From Pseudohalioglobus sediminis (GTDB lineage Bacteria > Pseudomonadota > Gammaproteobacteria > Pseudomonadales > Halieaceae): a stretch of DNA of 64,000 nt. Below, in pieces: positions 53,094 through 63,590 of the stretch. Position numbers and translations under genes: made by a program. Below the pieces are notes generated by a model. It worked only from the letters and a program-made list of their open reading frames with translations, was not told where the DNA came from and did not search any database. Each line of letters starts with the position of its first letter. Within the stretch, counting starts at the first letter, position 1. The DNA lies in NCBI RefSeq assembly GCF_008370495.1, contig NZ_VTUX01000003.1, positions 558,001 to 622,000 on the forward strand, in the 5' to 3' direction.

Positions 53094-54134
53094 ATGAGTG
53101 AAGACAGCAAGCAACCCTCGCTGAGCTACAAGGATGCGGGCGTAAACATTGATGCCGGCAATGACCTGGTTGAACGAATCAAGGGGGTCTCCCGCCGCAC
53201 TGCCCGCCCCGAAGTAATGGGGGGGCTGGGTGGCTTCGGCGCGCTCTGTGAGATACCCGCAGGTTATCGCCAACCGGTGCTCGTATCAGGCACCGATGGT
53301 GTCGGCACCAAGCTGCGGCTCGCTATGCAGCTGGGAGTTCACGACACCATCGGCATCGACCTGGTCGCAATGTGTGTCAACGACCTGGTCGTGGCTGGCG
53401 CAGAGCCCCTGTTCTTCCTGGATTATTACGCTACCGGCGCGCTGAATGTCGACACCGCGGCAGACGTTGTCGAGGGTATCGGCCGCGGCTGTGAACTCGC
53501 GGGGTGTGCTCTCGTGGGTGGCGAAACGGCAGAAATGCCCGGCATGTACGAGGGTGACGACTACGATCTGGCAGGGTTCTGTGTCGGCGTGGTCGAAAAA
53601 TCGGAAATAATTGATGGCAGCAAGGTGAGCGAGGGCGACGCGCTGATTGCCATCGCCAGTAGCGGCCCGCATTCCAACGGATATTCACTGATTCGCAAGA
53701 TCATCGAAGTCAGCGAGGCTGACCTGACCCAGAAGCTGGGCGAGCGTACGCTGGGGGCAGCGCTGCTGGAGCCGACCACCATTTACGTCAAGGCGCTTCT
53801 GCAGCTGTTCAAGGAGGTCGACGTGAAGGCGCTGTCCCATATTACTGGCGGCGGGCTGCTGGAAAATCTCCCTCGCGTACTGCCCCAGGCATGCGATGCA
53901 AACATCGACACCTCCAGCTGGGAGTGGCCCGAAGTCTTCAAATGGCTGCAGACTGCAGGCAACGTGGAGAGCCGGGAAATGTACCGCACCTTCAACTGCG
54001 GTGTCGGCATGGTGGTATGCGTGGCTCAAAGAGAAGCTGACCGGGCCCTGGCTGTGCTTGGGCAGGCGGGGCACCAGGCGTGGCAGATTGGCCGCATAAG
54101 CCAGGGCAGCAACGAGGTCTTGCTGCAATCGTGA
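53094..54134 (+). CDS. purM: Phosphoribosylformylglycinamidine cyclo-ligase
   Basis: The 346-residue AIR synthetase has a typical start ([22 protein letters not shown]), [40 protein letters not shown] and [22 protein letters not shown]. It closes the imidazole ring using ATP in the fifth step of purine synthesis. It is the first of three overlapping genes: its stop overlaps the purN GTG start. The gap to the divergent DUF2066 gene (156 bases) presumably holds the promoters. Confidence 0.98.
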   Translation: MSEDSKQPSLSYKDAGVNIDAGNDLVERIKGVSRRTARPEVMGGLGGFGALCEIPAGYRQPVLVSGTDGVGTKLRLAMQLGVHDTIGIDLVAMCVNDLVVAGAEPLFFLDYYATGALNVDTAADVVEGIGRGCELAGCALVGGETAEMPGMYEGDDYDLAGFCVGVVEKSEIIDGSKVSEGDALIAIASSGPHSNGYSLIRKIIEVSEADLTQKLGERTLGAALLEPTTIYVKALLQLFKEVDVKALSHITGGGLLENLPRVLPQACDANIDTSSWEWPEVFKWLQTAGNVESREMYRTFNCGVGMVVCVAQREADRALAVLGQAGHQAWQIGRISQGSNEVLLQS

Positions 54135-54796
54135 ACGCCCCTGCCACCAAGCGCCTGGCAATACTGATCTCCGGCCGCGGCTCTAACATGCAGGCCTTTA
54201 TCGATGCCTGCAGCAGTGGTGTGCTCGACGCGGAGATCGCCCTGGTATTGAGCAACAACCCGGACGCAGGTGGCCTGGCGCGTGCGGCGGAGGCCGGCAT
54301 CCCGACGGCATGCATCAATCACCGCAACTACGACAGCCGGGAGACATTCGACGCGGCCATGGTCGCTGAATTGAGCCGACACGACCCCGACCTGGTTATT
54401 CTTGCTGGCTTCATGCGCATTCTAACGCCGGTCTTTATCGAACCGTTTGCCGGGAAATTATTGAACATTCACCCGTCTTTGTTGCCGAAGTACCCGGGAC
54501 TCAACACACATCAACGCGCGCTGGATGCCGGAGACAGTGAAGCCGGCGTTACCGTGCACTTCGTGACCCCAGAACTGGATGGCGGCCCCCCGATCATCCA
54601 GGCCAGGGTGCCGGTGGAGACGGGGGACACGGCAGCCACTCTGGCTGCGCGAGTGATTGTACAGGAACACGTGATCTACCCGATCGCCGCCGGCTGGGTG
54701 CTGCAGGGTAGACTGAGACTGACAGATAAAGGAGCCGTTCTGGATGGCCAACCACTGCCGCCAACGGGTGTAGATTATGTTGCCACTCATCATTAG
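54131..54796 (+). CDS. purN: Phosphoribosylglycinamide formyltransferase
   Basis: The start is the GTG at 54131, which overlaps the purM stop as GTGA; earlier codons would read within purM. The 221-residue protein begins [19 protein letters not shown] and contains [28 protein letters not shown] and [14 protein letters not shown], with the catalytic Asn, His and Asp regions. PurN transfers a formyl group from formyl-tetrahydrofolate to GAR. Its 3' end overlaps the DUF3108 gene by about 20 bases. Confidence 0.97.
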   Translation: MNAPATKRLAILISGRGSNMQAFIDACSSGVLDAEIALVLSNNPDAGGLARAAEAGIPTACINHRNYDSRETFDAAMVAELSRHDPDLVILAGFMRILTPVFIEPFAGKLLNIHPSLLPKYPGLNTHQRALDAGDSEAGVTVHFVTPELDGGPPIIQARVPVETGDTAATLAARVIVQEHVIYPIAAGWVLQGRLRLTDKGAVLDGQPLPPTGVDYVATHH

Positions 54797-55505
54797 CCGG
54801 GGCCTGCAGGCGCTGCTCATCATAAGCCTCTGCCATAGCGCGACTGCCGCGGCGGCCGCCCCCGGGACAGCGGAGCGAGAGCTGACCCCCTATACGGCCA
54901 AGTACCGTACTACTGCTCGGGGTATGGCTCTGACGCTGACACGCAAGCTTGAACAGAACGCAGATGGCAGCTATACGCTGACCAACGGCGGCAAAATCAT
55001 GGTCGCGGGCTTCCATGAAATGAGCGTGTTCTCGGTAGACGGGCTGTCGGTCCTGCCCAAGTCCTATGTCTACCAGGGTACCGGCCTGATAAATCGTCGG
55101 CGGGAAGTCCATTTCACTCCCGGCGCGACGACGATTCGCAGTCTCTACAAGGATCAGTGGTACGAGTTGCCCTATACAGAGGGTACGCTCGACCGCTTCA
55201 GCCAGCAGGAACAACTGCGTCTGCTGCTGCTAAATGACCCCACTCCGGGTGAAGACATTTCGATCCGTGTGGCGGATGGAAAACGCGTGAAGACCTATCT
55301 GCTGCGCTTCGTGGGCGAGGAGCAGCTGGACACACCTCTCGGCAAACTGGCTACCTTGCACTTTGAGCGCATTCATGACGATCCAGAGCGCAAATCGGAC
55401 ATGTGGATTGCCCCGGAACTGGATTACCTGATGGTCAAAACCGTCCACGTCGAGGATGGCTCCAGTACACAGGTGGTAATAACCGACGCCAGCGTCGGCA
55501 AATAG
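54777..55505 (+). CDS. DUF3108 domain exported protein
   Basis: The 242-residue protein has a signal peptide ([21 protein letters not shown]) and then a beta-rich domain with PYTAKYRTTARGMALTLTRKLEQN near its start and WIAPELDYLMVKTVHVEDGSSTQVVI near its end. That is the DUF3108 pattern. The function is unknown; a periplasmic or outer-membrane role is likely. Following purN with a 20-base overlap is a conserved gammaproteobacterial arrangement. It is convergent with dcd, with 22 bases between stops. Confidence 0.9.
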   Translation: MLPLIISRGLQALLIISLCHSATAAAAAPGTAERELTPYTAKYRTTARGMALTLTRKLEQNADGSYTLTNGGKIMVAGFHEMSVFSVDGLSVLPKSYVYQGTGLINRRREVHFTPGATTIRSLYKDQWYELPYTEGTLDRFSQQEQLRLLLLNDPTPGEDISIRVADGKRVKTYLLRFVGEEQLDTPLGKLATLHFERIHDDPERKSDMWIAPELDYLMVKTVHVEDGSSTQVVITDASVGK

Positions 55506-55527
55506 CGGCATCCTCGGGCCCCGGCCG

Positions 55528-56097
55528 CTAGGCCTTGGGCAAGGTCACTCCGGTCTGTCCCTGGTACTTGCCGCCGCGGTCCCGGTAGCTCACCTCACAA
55601 ACCTCATCTGATTCAAAAAACAGCATTTGCGCCACGCCTTCGTTGGCGTAGATTTTTGCCGGCAACGTCGTGGTGTTGGAGAATTCCAGCGTGACGTGGC
55701 CTTCCCACTCAGGTTCCAGCGGCGTGACGTTAACGATAATACCGCAGCGCGCGTAGGTGGACTTGCCAAGGCAAATGGTCAGCACATTGCGCGGAATACG
55801 GAAATATTCCACGGTGCGAGCAAGTGCAAAGGAATTGGGTGGAATAACGCAAACATCACTGTGCACGTCGACAAAGCTGCCCTCATCAAACCGCTTGGGG
55901 TCGACGGTTGCAGAATTGATGTTGGTAAACACCTTGAATTCGCTGGAGCACCGCACATCGTAGCCGTAGCTGGATGTGCCGTAGGAGATCAGCCGGTTGC
56001 CCCCGTCGTCCGCGCGCACCTGCCCTCCCTCGAAGGGCTCGATCATCCCGTGTTCCTGCGCCATGCGGCGAATCCACTTATCCGATTTGATACTCAA
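55528..56097 (-). CDS. dcd: dCTP deaminase
   Basis: The 189-residue enzyme deaminates dCTP to dUTP, supplying dTTP synthesis. It shows [21 protein letters not shown] and [29 protein letters not shown], which includes the catalytic Glu in VTLEF, and ends [13 protein letters not shown]. The family's trimer-forming fold is of normal length. It lies 15 bases downstream of mrp, in the same unit. Confidence 0.97.
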   Translation of the reverse strand: MSIKSDKWIRRMAQEHGMIEPFEGGQVRADDGGNRLISYGTSSYGYDVRCSSEFKVFTNINSATVDPKRFDEGSFVDVHSDVCVIPPNSFALARTVEYFRIPRNVLTICLGKSTYARCGIIVNVTPLEPEWEGHVTLEFSNTTTLPAKIYANEGVAQMLFFESDEVCEVSYRDRGGKYQGQTGVTLPKA

Positions 56098-56112
56098 GGT
56101 CTGGTCTTCCCG

Positions 56113-56928
56113 TCAGTCGTCTGAAATTTTTATCTCGGGAAACTGGCGTACCACGCCGTCTCCCTGCGTTGCCACCGCTTCCCTCACCGCATCGGCTATC
56201 TGCAGATAAGCGTTTGCCAGCGTTGATTCCGGTTCGGCAACCACCGTTGGCTTACCAGCGTCCGTCTGCTCCCGAATGCGCCGGTCAAGCGGCAGGCTAC
56301 CCAGCAGCGGCACACCGTACTGGGAGGAAATGCGCTCACCACCCTGCTCGCCAAAGATATGCTCCTCGTGCCCACACTGGCTACACACATGCATGGCCAT
56401 GTTCTCGACCACACCCAGTATCGGCACATCGACTTTGCGAAACATCTCTATACCCTTACGCGCATCCAGCAGGGCGATATCCTGCGGTGTGGTAACGATG
56501 ATGGCGCCAGCCAGGGTAGCCTTTTGCGAGAGCGTGAGCTGGATATCCCCGGTGCCGGGGGGCATGTCGATGATCAGGAAATCCAGCGGGCCCCACAGGG
56601 TCTGTTCCAGCATCTGCGCCAAGGCTCCGCCCGCCATGGGCCCGCGCCAGACCATGGGGGTCTTGTCGGTCACCAGGTAGCCCATGGACATGGTCTTGAG
56701 CCCCCAGGCCTTGATGGGTAGCAGGAACTGTCCGCCCTGTTGCTCCGGGCGCTCCCCGTCTGCCACGCCGAGCATAAGCTGCTGGCTGGGGCCATAGATA
56801 TCGGCGTCAAGCAAGCCAACCTCGCTGCCGCGAGCGGCCAATGCCAAGGCCAGATTTACGGCAGTGGTGGATTTGCCGACACCGCCCTTGCCGGACGCGA
56901 CGGCAATGATATGTTTGATTTCGTTCAT
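56113..56928 (-). CDS. mrp: Iron-sulfur cluster carrier ATPase Mrp/ApbC
   Basis: The 271-residue ParA-type ATPase has a deviant Walker [10 protein letters not shown] (13-21), [23 protein letters not shown], and [18 protein letters not shown]. The late CSQCGHE supplies the CxxC that binds a bridging 4Fe-4S cluster. It delivers clusters to apo-proteins. It lacks the N-terminal MIP18-like domain of E. coli Mrp, which is normal in many bacteria. It is divergent from metG and upstream of dcd on the same strand; the region 56929-57114 holds both promoters. Confidence 0.95.
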   Translation of the reverse strand: MNEIKHIIAVASGKGGVGKSTTAVNLALALAARGSEVGLLDADIYGPSQQLMLGVADGERPEQQGGQFLLPIKAWGLKTMSMGYLVTDKTPMVWRGPMAGGALAQMLEQTLWGPLDFLIIDMPPGTGDIQLTLSQKATLAGAIIVTTPQDIALLDARKGIEMFRKVDVPILGVVENMAMHVCSQCGHEEHIFGEQGGERISSQYGVPLLGSLPLDRRIREQTDAGKPTVVAEPESTLANAYLQIADAVREAVATQGDGVVRQFPEIKISDD

Positions 56929-57114
56929 GAAATATCGCTGTGGTTACTGGCGACATCGGCTGCTCGACATCGCACTGAGCGCGCTAGTATAAGGCCAAGC
57001 GCTGCACTCGGCCAGCGCCCCATGAGGCCGGCGCTGCAAGGGGCAGCGGGTGAAATCGCCGGGCAAAACCGCTATAGTAGCGCCCCTTTTTTCGATCGCC
57101 CCGGACAACACAAC

Positions 57115-59148
57115 ATGAGCCCCAGCGCACCCCGCAAAATCCTGGTCACCAGCGCACTGCCCTATGCCAACGGCCCTCTGCACCTGGGCCACATGCTGGA
57201 ACAGGTACAGACAGACATCTGGGTACGGTTCCAGAAGTCCCGCGGGCATGATTGCCTCTACGTCTGCGCCGACGATGCCCATGGTACGGCCATCATGCTG
57301 GCGGCCGAGAAGCTGGGTATCACCCCTGAACAGCACATCGAACAGATTCGCGAATTGCACGTCCGCGACAGCGAAGACTTCCTGATCGACTTTGCCAACT
57401 TTTACACCACGCATTCCGAAGAGAACCGCAGGTGGAGTGAAAAGATCTATCAGCACCTGAAAGACAACGAGCACATAGCCACTCGCGAGATTGTGCAGGC
57501 CTTCGACCCGGAGCGCGAACTGTTCCTGGCTGACCGCTTCATCAAGGGCACCTGCCCTCGTTGCAAAGCCGAGGACCAGTACGGCGACAATTGTGAAAAC
57601 TGTGGTGCCACCTACAGCCCGGCAGACCTGATCGACCCCGTTTCCGCAATATCGGGCGCCACGCCGGTGGAAAAGGCGTCCAGGCACTTCTTCTTCAAGC
57701 TGCCAGAGTACGAGGAGATGCTCAAGACGTGGCTGGATTCAGGCACCCTGCAGCCCCAGGTGGCGAACAAGCTGCGTGAATGGACCGACGCCGGGCTGCA
57801 GGAGTGGGATATCAGCCGCGATGCGCCCTACTTCGGCTTTGAAATACCCGGCGAACCGGGCAAATACTTCTATGTATGGCTGGATGCACCGATAGGCTAT
57901 ATCGCCAGTTTTGAGAACTACTGCCAGCGCACTGGCCATGCCTTTGATGAATACTGGCAGCCCGGAACGGACACCGAGCTTTACCACTTTATCGGCAAGG
58001 ACATCATTAATTTTCACGGTTTGTTCTGGCCGGCCATGCTGCATTCAGCGGGGCTGCGGCCGCCCACCGCTATCTATGCACACGGCTTCCTGACCGTAAA
58101 TGGTACCAAGATGTCGAAGAGCCGCGGCACCTTCATTAACGCCCGCACCTATCTGGAACACCTTGATGCGGAATACCTGCGCTACTACTTTGCCGCCAAA
58201 CTGGGCGACTCCGTAGATGACATCGACCTCAACCTCGAGGATTTCGTGCAGCGGGTGAATTCGGATGTGGTAGGCAAGGTCGTCAATATCGCCAGTCGCT
58301 GCGCCGGCTTCCTGCGCAAGGGCTTCGACAACCGAGTGGCGAGCACCTGCGCCGAGCCCGAACTCCTGGCAGAATTCATCGCCGCTGGCGAGGGTATAGC
58401 AACGCGCTATGAAAATCGCGAATTCAACAAGGCGATACGCGAGATCATCGCGCTTGCGGATCGCGCAAACCAGTATATTGACGGGAAAAAACCGTGGGTG
58501 CTGGCCAAGGAGGACGGCAGGGAGAGTGAAGTACACGCGGTATGCAGTGTGGGCATAAACCTGTTTCGCGTACTGATGACTTACCTCAAGCCGGTGCTGC
58601 CGGCCATGGCACAAAAGTCAGAAGCCTTTCTCAACACGTCGCTGGACTGGACGGCGCTGCAAGGCCCCCTGCTCGATCATGAACTGGCGAAATTCAAACC
58701 ACTGATCCAGCGCATCGACCCGGAGCAGATCACGGCCATGGTCGATGCCAGCCGGCCCGCAGAGACCGAGAGCGCAGCGAGCGCGGCGACCGAAGCGGCG
58801 GCGAAGACCGAAGATCAGGACATTATCCAGTTTGAGGATTTCGCCCGCATCGACCTGCGCGTGGCAAAAATCACTGCAGCAGATCATGTCGAGGGCGCTG
58901 ACAAGTTGCTGAGGCTGTCGCTGGATCTCGGCGAGAGCGGCTCCAGACAGGTATTCGCGGGGATCAAGTCGGCCTACAAGCCTGAGGCACTGGTGGGCAA
59001 GCTCACCGTGGTGGTGGCCAACCTGGCACCGCGGAAAATGCGCTTTGGCGTATCCGAGGGCATGGTGCTGGCAGCGGGCCCCGGCGGCGAGGACATCTAC
59101 CTGCTGGAACCCCATGCCGGGGCACAGCCCGGCATGCAGGTGAAGTAA
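57115..59148 (+). CDS. metG: Methionyl-tRNA synthetase with C-terminal tRNA-binding domain
   Basis: The true start is the ATG at 57115 (677 residues); upstream codons overlap the mrp promoter region. The class I signatures are HLGH (residues 23-26) and KMSKS (from Lys332). A zinc knuckle is seen in [18 protein letters not shown]. The C-terminal 110 residues form an EMAP II-like tRNA-binding domain ([27 protein letters not shown]), preceded by an alanine-rich linker. It charges tRNA-Met and initiator tRNA. It precedes the rsx operon by 191 bases. Confidence 0.98.
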   Translation: MSPSAPRKILVTSALPYANGPLHLGHMLEQVQTDIWVRFQKSRGHDCLYVCADDAHGTAIMLAAEKLGITPEQHIEQIRELHVRDSEDFLIDFANFYTTHSEENRRWSEKIYQHLKDNEHIATREIVQAFDPERELFLADRFIKGTCPRCKAEDQYGDNCENCGATYSPADLIDPVSAISGATPVEKASRHFFFKLPEYEEMLKTWLDSGTLQPQVANKLREWTDAGLQEWDISRDAPYFGFEIPGEPGKYFYVWLDAPIGYIASFENYCQRTGHAFDEYWQPGTDTELYHFIGKDIINFHGLFWPAMLHSAGLRPPTAIYAHGFLTVNGTKMSKSRGTFINARTYLEHLDAEYLRYYFAAKLGDSVDDIDLNLEDFVQRVNSDVVGKVVNIASRCAGFLRKGFDNRVASTCAEPELLAEFIAAGEGIATRYENREFNKAIREIIALADRANQYIDGKKPWVLAKEDGRESEVHAVCSVGINLFRVLMTYLKPVLPAMAQKSEAFLNTSLDWTALQGPLLDHELAKFKPLIQRIDPEQITAMVDASRPAETESAASAATEAAAKTEDQDIIQFEDFARIDLRVAKITAADHVEGADKLLRLSLDLGESGSRQVFAGIKSAYKPEALVGKLTVVVANLAPRKMRFGVSEGMVLAAGPGGEDIYLLEPHAGAQPGMQVK

Positions 59149-59217
59149 GGGGTTAACCGCCATAGCAGACGCGCACATGTCTGGCATACTGAAACGGCTT
59201 GCCGGCGCACTCTGATG

Positions 59218-59231
59218 CTAATGATCGTTAG
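59218..59231. promoter_or_regulatory. Near-palindrome upstream of rsxA
   Basis: CTAATGATCGTTAG is a near-perfect palindrome (CTAA...TTAG) about 110 bases ahead of rsxA in the 191-base metG-rsxA gap. Its A/T core and spacing are reminiscent of Fur-type sites but the match is partial. It could control the iron-sulphur-rich Rsx complex. Confidence 0.3.
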
Positions 59232-59339
59232 TCTGCAAAAACGTACTGCTATCGGGACCCGTAAAGGATAGAATATCGGCCCTGAAAGCCTTACTAAACC
59301 TCGCCGCGCAGACCGCGGCACAGCCTCACGAGCTGAGCT

Positions 59340-59918
59340 ATGTTGGCAGACTATTCCATACTGTTAATCGGGGCAATCCTGGTCAACAACTTCGTACTGG
59401 TGCAGTTCCTCGGACTGTGCCCGTTCATGGGCGTGTCCAACAAACTGGAAACCGCGATGGGCATGTCCATGGCGACGACGTTTGTACTGACGCTAGCGTC
59501 GGCCTGCAGCAATCTCACCTACCACTACCTGCTGGAACCGCTTGGTCTGGCCTACCTGAAAACCATCTCCTTTATCCTTGTGATTGCTGTAGTCGTCCAG
59601 TTCACGGAAATGGTGGTACGCAAATCCAGCCCACTGCTGCATCGCGTATTGGGCGTGTACCTGCCACTGATAACCACTAACTGCGCCGTCCTGGGCGTGG
59701 CCTTGCTGAACATCAACAAGGAACACAGTTTCATGCAGTCGCTGTTTTATGGTTTCGGCGCAGCCGTCGGGTTTTCGCTGGTACTGGTACTGTTTTCCGC
59801 CATGCGCGAACGACTTGCGGTAGCGGATGTCCCGGTACCCTTCCAGGGCGCTGCCATCGGCATGATTACCGCCGGGTTGATGTCGCTGGCCTTCATGGGC
59901 TTTGCCGGACTGGTATAG
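59340..59918 (+). CDS. rsxA: Electron transport complex subunit RsxA (RnfA)
   Basis: The 192-residue integral membrane protein has six hydrophobic segments, beginning [21 protein letters not shown] and containing [17 protein letters not shown]. The LCPF and TNCA cysteines match the pair that binds a membrane-embedded [2Fe-2S] cluster with RnfE in other species. The Rnf/Rsx complex couples electron transfer between ferredoxin and NAD(H) to ion movement, and in E. coli reduces SoxR. It heads the operon; six bases separate it from rsxB. Confidence 0.97.
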   Translation: MLADYSILLIGAILVNNFVLVQFLGLCPFMGVSNKLETAMGMSMATTFVLTLASACSNLTYHYLLEPLGLAYLKTISFILVIAVVVQFTEMVVRKSSPLLHRVLGVYLPLITTNCAVLGVALLNINKEHSFMQSLFYGFGAAVGFSLVLVLFSAMRERLAVADVPVPFQGAAIGMITAGLMSLAFMGFAGLV

Positions 59919-59924
59919 AGGCAC

Positions 59925-60539
59925 ATGTACGACTTCATAGCTCAATATCCGCTGCTCTCCGCGCTCTTTGCGCTGGTTAGCCTGGGCGCCGTATTCGGCG
60001 CCATACTCGGTTACGCATCGGAGCGTTTCAAGGCGGAAGGCAACCCCATAGTCGACCAGATCAATGCCATCCTGCCGCAAACGCAGTGCGGCCAGTGTGG
60101 TCACCCCGGTTGCCGCCCCTACGCGGAAGCTATCGCGGCGGGTGAAGCCATCAACAAGTGCCCGCCCGGTGGCCAGGCAGGCGTGCAGGCCCTGGCAGAC
60201 CTGCTCGATGTGGAAGCGCCGGAACTGGATGAGGAGCACGGTGAGGAAAAGGTGCCCCATGTAGCGTTTATCCACGAGGACGAATGCATTGGCTGTACCA
60301 AGTGCATACAAGCGTGTCCGGTTGACGCGATCCTCGGCGCGGCGAAACACATGCACACGGTAATCGCCAGCGAATGCACCGGTTGCGACCTCTGCGTCGA
60401 GCCCTGCCCGGTTGATTGCATCGAAATGCTGCCCGAGGCCGAAAGCCTGGAAAACTGGCACTGGCAGTTGCCCGAACCCACAAGCCGGCGCGTTGACATC
60501 ATAGCCAGTGATGCCTCGGAAGATGAGGCTGCGGCATGA
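59925..60539 (+). CDS. rsxB: Electron transport complex subunit RsxB (RnfB)
   Basis: The 204-residue protein has an N-terminal membrane anchor, a 4Fe-4S site in [18 protein letters not shown], and two ferredoxin-type clusters in [15 protein letters not shown] and [15 protein letters not shown]. It passes electrons from soluble donors to RsxC. It starts at the ATG at 59925 and overlaps rsxC as ATGA (60536-60539). Confidence 0.97.
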   Translation: MYDFIAQYPLLSALFALVSLGAVFGAILGYASERFKAEGNPIVDQINAILPQTQCGQCGHPGCRPYAEAIAAGEAINKCPPGGQAGVQALADLLDVEAPELDEEHGEEKVPHVAFIHEDECIGCTKCIQACPVDAILGAAKHMHTVIASECTGCDLCVEPCPVDCIEMLPEAESLENWHWQLPEPTSRRVDIIASDASEDEAAA

Positions 60540-62560
60540 GGAAGTTGTTCGATTTTCACGGCGGCATACACCCGCCCGAGAACAAACACCAGTCAGTGCG
60601 CACGGGTATCGCCACAGCAGGCATTCCGGATGAACTGGTTTTACCGCTCGCCCAGCACATCGGTGCGCCCTCAGCGCCGCTGGTAGAGGCGGGAGAGCGG
60701 GTCCTGAAGGGCCAGATGCTGGCCGAAGCAGCCGGAACCGTAAGTGTACCCCTGCATGCGCCCACCTCGGGCACCATCATTGCCATCGAAGAACGTAAGA
60801 TCGCCCATCCCTCTGGCCACAGCGCGCCATGCGTGGTGCTGCGCAGTGACGGCAAAGATGAGTGGGTTGAGCATCACCCCATTGCCGACTACAAGAGCAC
60901 CGAAAAACAACAGTTATTGCAGTGCATTCGCGATGCGGGCATTGCCGGGCTCGGCGGTGCTGGCTTCCCCACCGCCGTCAAACTGGCAGTGGGACCCAGC
61001 AAACCAATCGACACGCTCATCATCAACGGCACCGAGTGTGAGCCATACATTACTGCTGACGATATCCTGATGCGCGAACGCGCGGACGCCATCATCGAGG
61101 GAACCCTGATTCTGGCGCACATACTCGCGCCCGATAAAATCCTGATCGGGGTGGAAGACAACAAGCCCGAGGCCTATTCGACACTGCAAGCTGCCGCATC
61201 GGGCAGCGCCATAGAAGTCGTGAGCTTCCCCACCAAGTATCCGTCAGGCGGTGAGAAGCAGTTGATTGAAATCCTCACCGGCAAGCAGGTGCCCAGCGGT
61301 GGATTGCCCGCTGACATTGGCATTGTCTGCCAGAACGTTGGCTCTGCTGCCGCGGTGCACGACGCGGTGATCCTCGGGCAACCGCTGATTTCCCGAATCG
61401 TCACCGTCACCGGCAACGCGGTACGTGAACCGCAAAACTTTCATGCCCTGCTAGGTACGCCCATGCACTTCCTGCTGGAGCAGGCAGGTTACGAGGCAGA
61501 CAAAAACCAGCGTTTGATCATGGGTGGCCCGATGATGGGTTTCACCGTACCCAGTGCGGATGTACCCATAGTCAAAACCACCAACTGTATACTCGCTCCC
61601 ACCGCAGACGAACTTCCCGTCAATCCCCCGCCCCAGCCCTGCATACGCTGTGGCATGTGCGCCGAGGCCTGCCCTGCAAGTCTGCTGCCGCAACAGCTGT
61701 TCTGGTTTGCCCAGGGCAAAGAATTTGAAAAAGCGGAGCAGCACAACCTCTTTGACTGTATAGAATGCGGGGCCTGCTCTTATGTCTGCCCCAGCAATAT
61801 CCCACTGGTGCAGTACTATCGCGCGGCGAAGGCAGAGGTTATTCAACTGCGCCAGGATGCAGAAAAGTCCGAACACTCCCGTTTGCGCTTTGAAGCACGC
61901 CAGGCTCGCAAGGAACGCGAAGCTGCGGAAAAAGAGGCAAAGCGGGCCGCGCGCAAGAAGGCCGCAGAAGAAAAAGCACGCCTGGCTGCCGAGGCAGGCA
62001 GTGCCGAGGAAGACCCGATCCAGGCGGCAATAGAGCGTGCCAAGGCCAAGAAGGCGGCGCAGGTCGCTGGCAGTGCCAACGAAAGCCAACTGGAAAAGCT
62101 GGAAAAAGCCGTCGTCACCACGCGCAAGCGACTGGACACCGCCACCACAAAACTCGAAGCTGCGCGGGCAGAAGGCGCTGACCATGCTGACGCGCTCCAA
62201 CTCGGTGTAGATAAGACCAGGGCAAAGCTGGAAGCCGCCGAAAAGGCCCTGCAGGATTACCAGCAGGCCAACGGGACACCGCAGGCGGCAGCAGCCGACG
62301 CGACAGACGCGGCCCAGGCCGCGATACAAAAAGCCATGGCGGCGCGCGACGCCGAGGCCAACAAGAGCCCACAGGACAAAGCGCGCGACGCACTGGCGAA
62401 GCTGGAAGCACGTCTGGCCAAGTCGGAGGCGAGGCTGCAGGCCGGGCGTGAAGCGGGCGAGGAAGAAAAGATCATGATTGCGCTGGAGGCGACGGTGGAG
62501 CGGTTGCGCGAAAAGGTTGCGGCTGCCCGTGACCAGGCGCAAGAGACGGAGCAGTGCTGA
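60536..62560 (+). CDS. rsxC: Electron transport complex subunit RsxC (RnfC) with long alanine/lysine-rich tail
   Basis: The 674-residue protein has the RnfC flavin/NADH-binding core ([10 protein letters not shown] start, [13 protein letters not shown]), and two ferredoxin-like clusters in [18 protein letters not shown] and [19 protein letters not shown]. About residues 440-674 form a charged, alanine/lysine-rich helical tail with repeated AEKA- and LEKAEKA-like patterns, as in E. coli RsxC but of species-specific length. The function of the tail is unknown. It overlaps rsxB by four bases and precedes rsxD by one base. Confidence 0.96.
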   Translation: MRKLFDFHGGIHPPENKHQSVRTGIATAGIPDELVLPLAQHIGAPSAPLVEAGERVLKGQMLAEAAGTVSVPLHAPTSGTIIAIEERKIAHPSGHSAPCVVLRSDGKDEWVEHHPIADYKSTEKQQLLQCIRDAGIAGLGGAGFPTAVKLAVGPSKPIDTLIINGTECEPYITADDILMRERADAIIEGTLILAHILAPDKILIGVEDNKPEAYSTLQAAASGSAIEVVSFPTKYPSGGEKQLIEILTGKQVPSGGLPADIGIVCQNVGSAAAVHDAVILGQPLISRIVTVTGNAVREPQNFHALLGTPMHFLLEQAGYEADKNQRLIMGGPMMGFTVPSADVPIVKTTNCILAPTADELPVNPPPQPCIRCGMCAEACPASLLPQQLFWFAQGKEFEKAEQHNLFDCIECGACSYVCPSNIPLVQYYRAAKAEVIQLRQDAEKSEHSRLRFEARQARKEREAAEKEAKRAARKKAAEEKARLAAEAGSAEEDPIQAAIERAKAKKAAQVAGSANESQLEKLEKAVVTTRKRLDTATTKLEAARAEGADHADALQLGVDKTRAKLEAAEKALQDYQQANGTPQAAAADATDAAQAAIQKAMAARDAEANKSPQDKARDALAKLEARLAKSEARLQAGREAGEEEKIMIALEATVERLREKVAAARDQAQETEQC

Positions 62561-62561
62561 C

Positions 62562-63590
62562 GTGGCATTAATGCGAATCACATCGCCCCACGCGCACGGG
62601 CCGCAGAAGACCAGCTGGGTAATGCAGCAGGTGTTACTGGCAACCGTGCCTGGCCTGATCGTCCTGACACATTTCTTCGGCTTCGGGACGCTTATCAATG
62701 TCCTCTGGGCCTCAATTCTTGCCCTGGCTTTCGAAGCCCTGGCTCTGAAACTGCGCAAGCGCCCGATCGGTTTTTACCTGGGCGACTACAGCGCGCTGGT
62801 TACGGCCGTTCTGCTGGGCATCGCACTGCCGCCCTATTCCCCGTGGTGGTTGATCACGGTTGGCATGGCATCGTCAATTTTGCTGGCAAAACACCTTTAC
62901 GGCGGACTCGGATACAACCCGTTCAACCCGGCGATGGTGGGCTACGTGGTGTTGCTCATCTCCTTCCCGGTGCAAATGACAAGCTGGGCGCCCCCTCGCG
63001 GTGCCGGCGAGTTACCCGGGCTCATGGAAGCCTTGCAGGCCTGCTTTACACCCGGCAACTACGACGGCGTGACCATGGCCACTCCGCTGGATGTATTGAA
63101 ACAGAACAACAGCCTGTTGGTGGAGGATTTGTGGCAGGCCAACCCACAGTTTGGTCGCTGGGCAGGTGTCGGCTGGGAGTGGGCCAATATCGCTTTCCTG
63201 GCAGGCGGGCTGTGGCTGCTGTACCAGAGGATTTTTACCTGGCATGCACCAGTGGCGATGCTGGCAACACTGACGCTCATGGCGGCACTGTTCTATGACG
63301 GCGGAAGCAGCGCGAGCGGCGGGTCGCCTCTATTCCACCTGTTGAGTGGTGCCACCATGTTTGGTGCGTTTTTCATCGTAACGGACCCGGTCTCGTCCGC
63401 AGTATCAGTGCGAGGCCGACTTATCTACGGGGCACTCATCGGTATACTGATCTACCTGATACGGGTATTCGGCAACTACCCGGACGCTGTGGCCTTTGCA
63501 GTTCTGATCATGAATCTCGCCGCACCCTTCATTGACCAGTACACCCAACCCAGAACCTACGGGCATGTTAAATCAGGGGGTGGCGACTGA
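62562..63590 (+). CDS. rsxD: Electron transport complex subunit RsxD (RnfD)
   Basis: The start is the GTG at 62562 (342 residues), with GGAG 9 bases upstream; an ATG at 62571 is a second choice. It begins [20 protein letters not shown] as in other RnfD proteins and has about ten hydrophobic segments. [21 protein letters not shown] contains the threonine expected to carry covalently bound FMN. It is the main ion-pumping subunit. Its stop overlaps rsxG as TGATG (63588-63592). Confidence 0.96.
   Translation: MALMRITSPHAHGPQKTSWVMQQVLLATVPGLIVLTHFFGFGTLINVLWASILALAFEALALKLRKRPIGFYLGDYSALVTAVLLGIALPPYSPWWLITVGMASSILLAKHLYGGLGYNPFNPAMVGYVVLLISFPVQMTSWAPPRGAGELPGLMEALQACFTPGNYDGVTMATPLDVLKQNNSLLVEDLWQANPQFGRWAGVGWEWANIAFLAGGLWLLYQRIFTWHAPVAMLATLTLMAALFYDGGSSASGGSPLFHLLSGATMFGAFFIVTDPVSSAVSVRGRLIYGALIGILIYLIRVFGNYPDAVAFAVLIMNLAAPFIDQYTQPRTYGHVKSGGGD

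Noticed and set aside
56740-57114. Extended N-terminus for metG reaching back to 56740.
   Set aside because: The extension would overlap mrp on the opposite strand and is not part of the methionyl-tRNA synthetase family; the ATG at 57115 begins a typical N-terminus.
61451-62758. A 435-codon minus-strand open frame antisense to rsxC and the start of rsxD.
   Set aside because: The alanine/lysine-rich codons of the RsxC tail leave the opposite strand free of stops; the product looks like Leu/Arg/Gly-rich noise.
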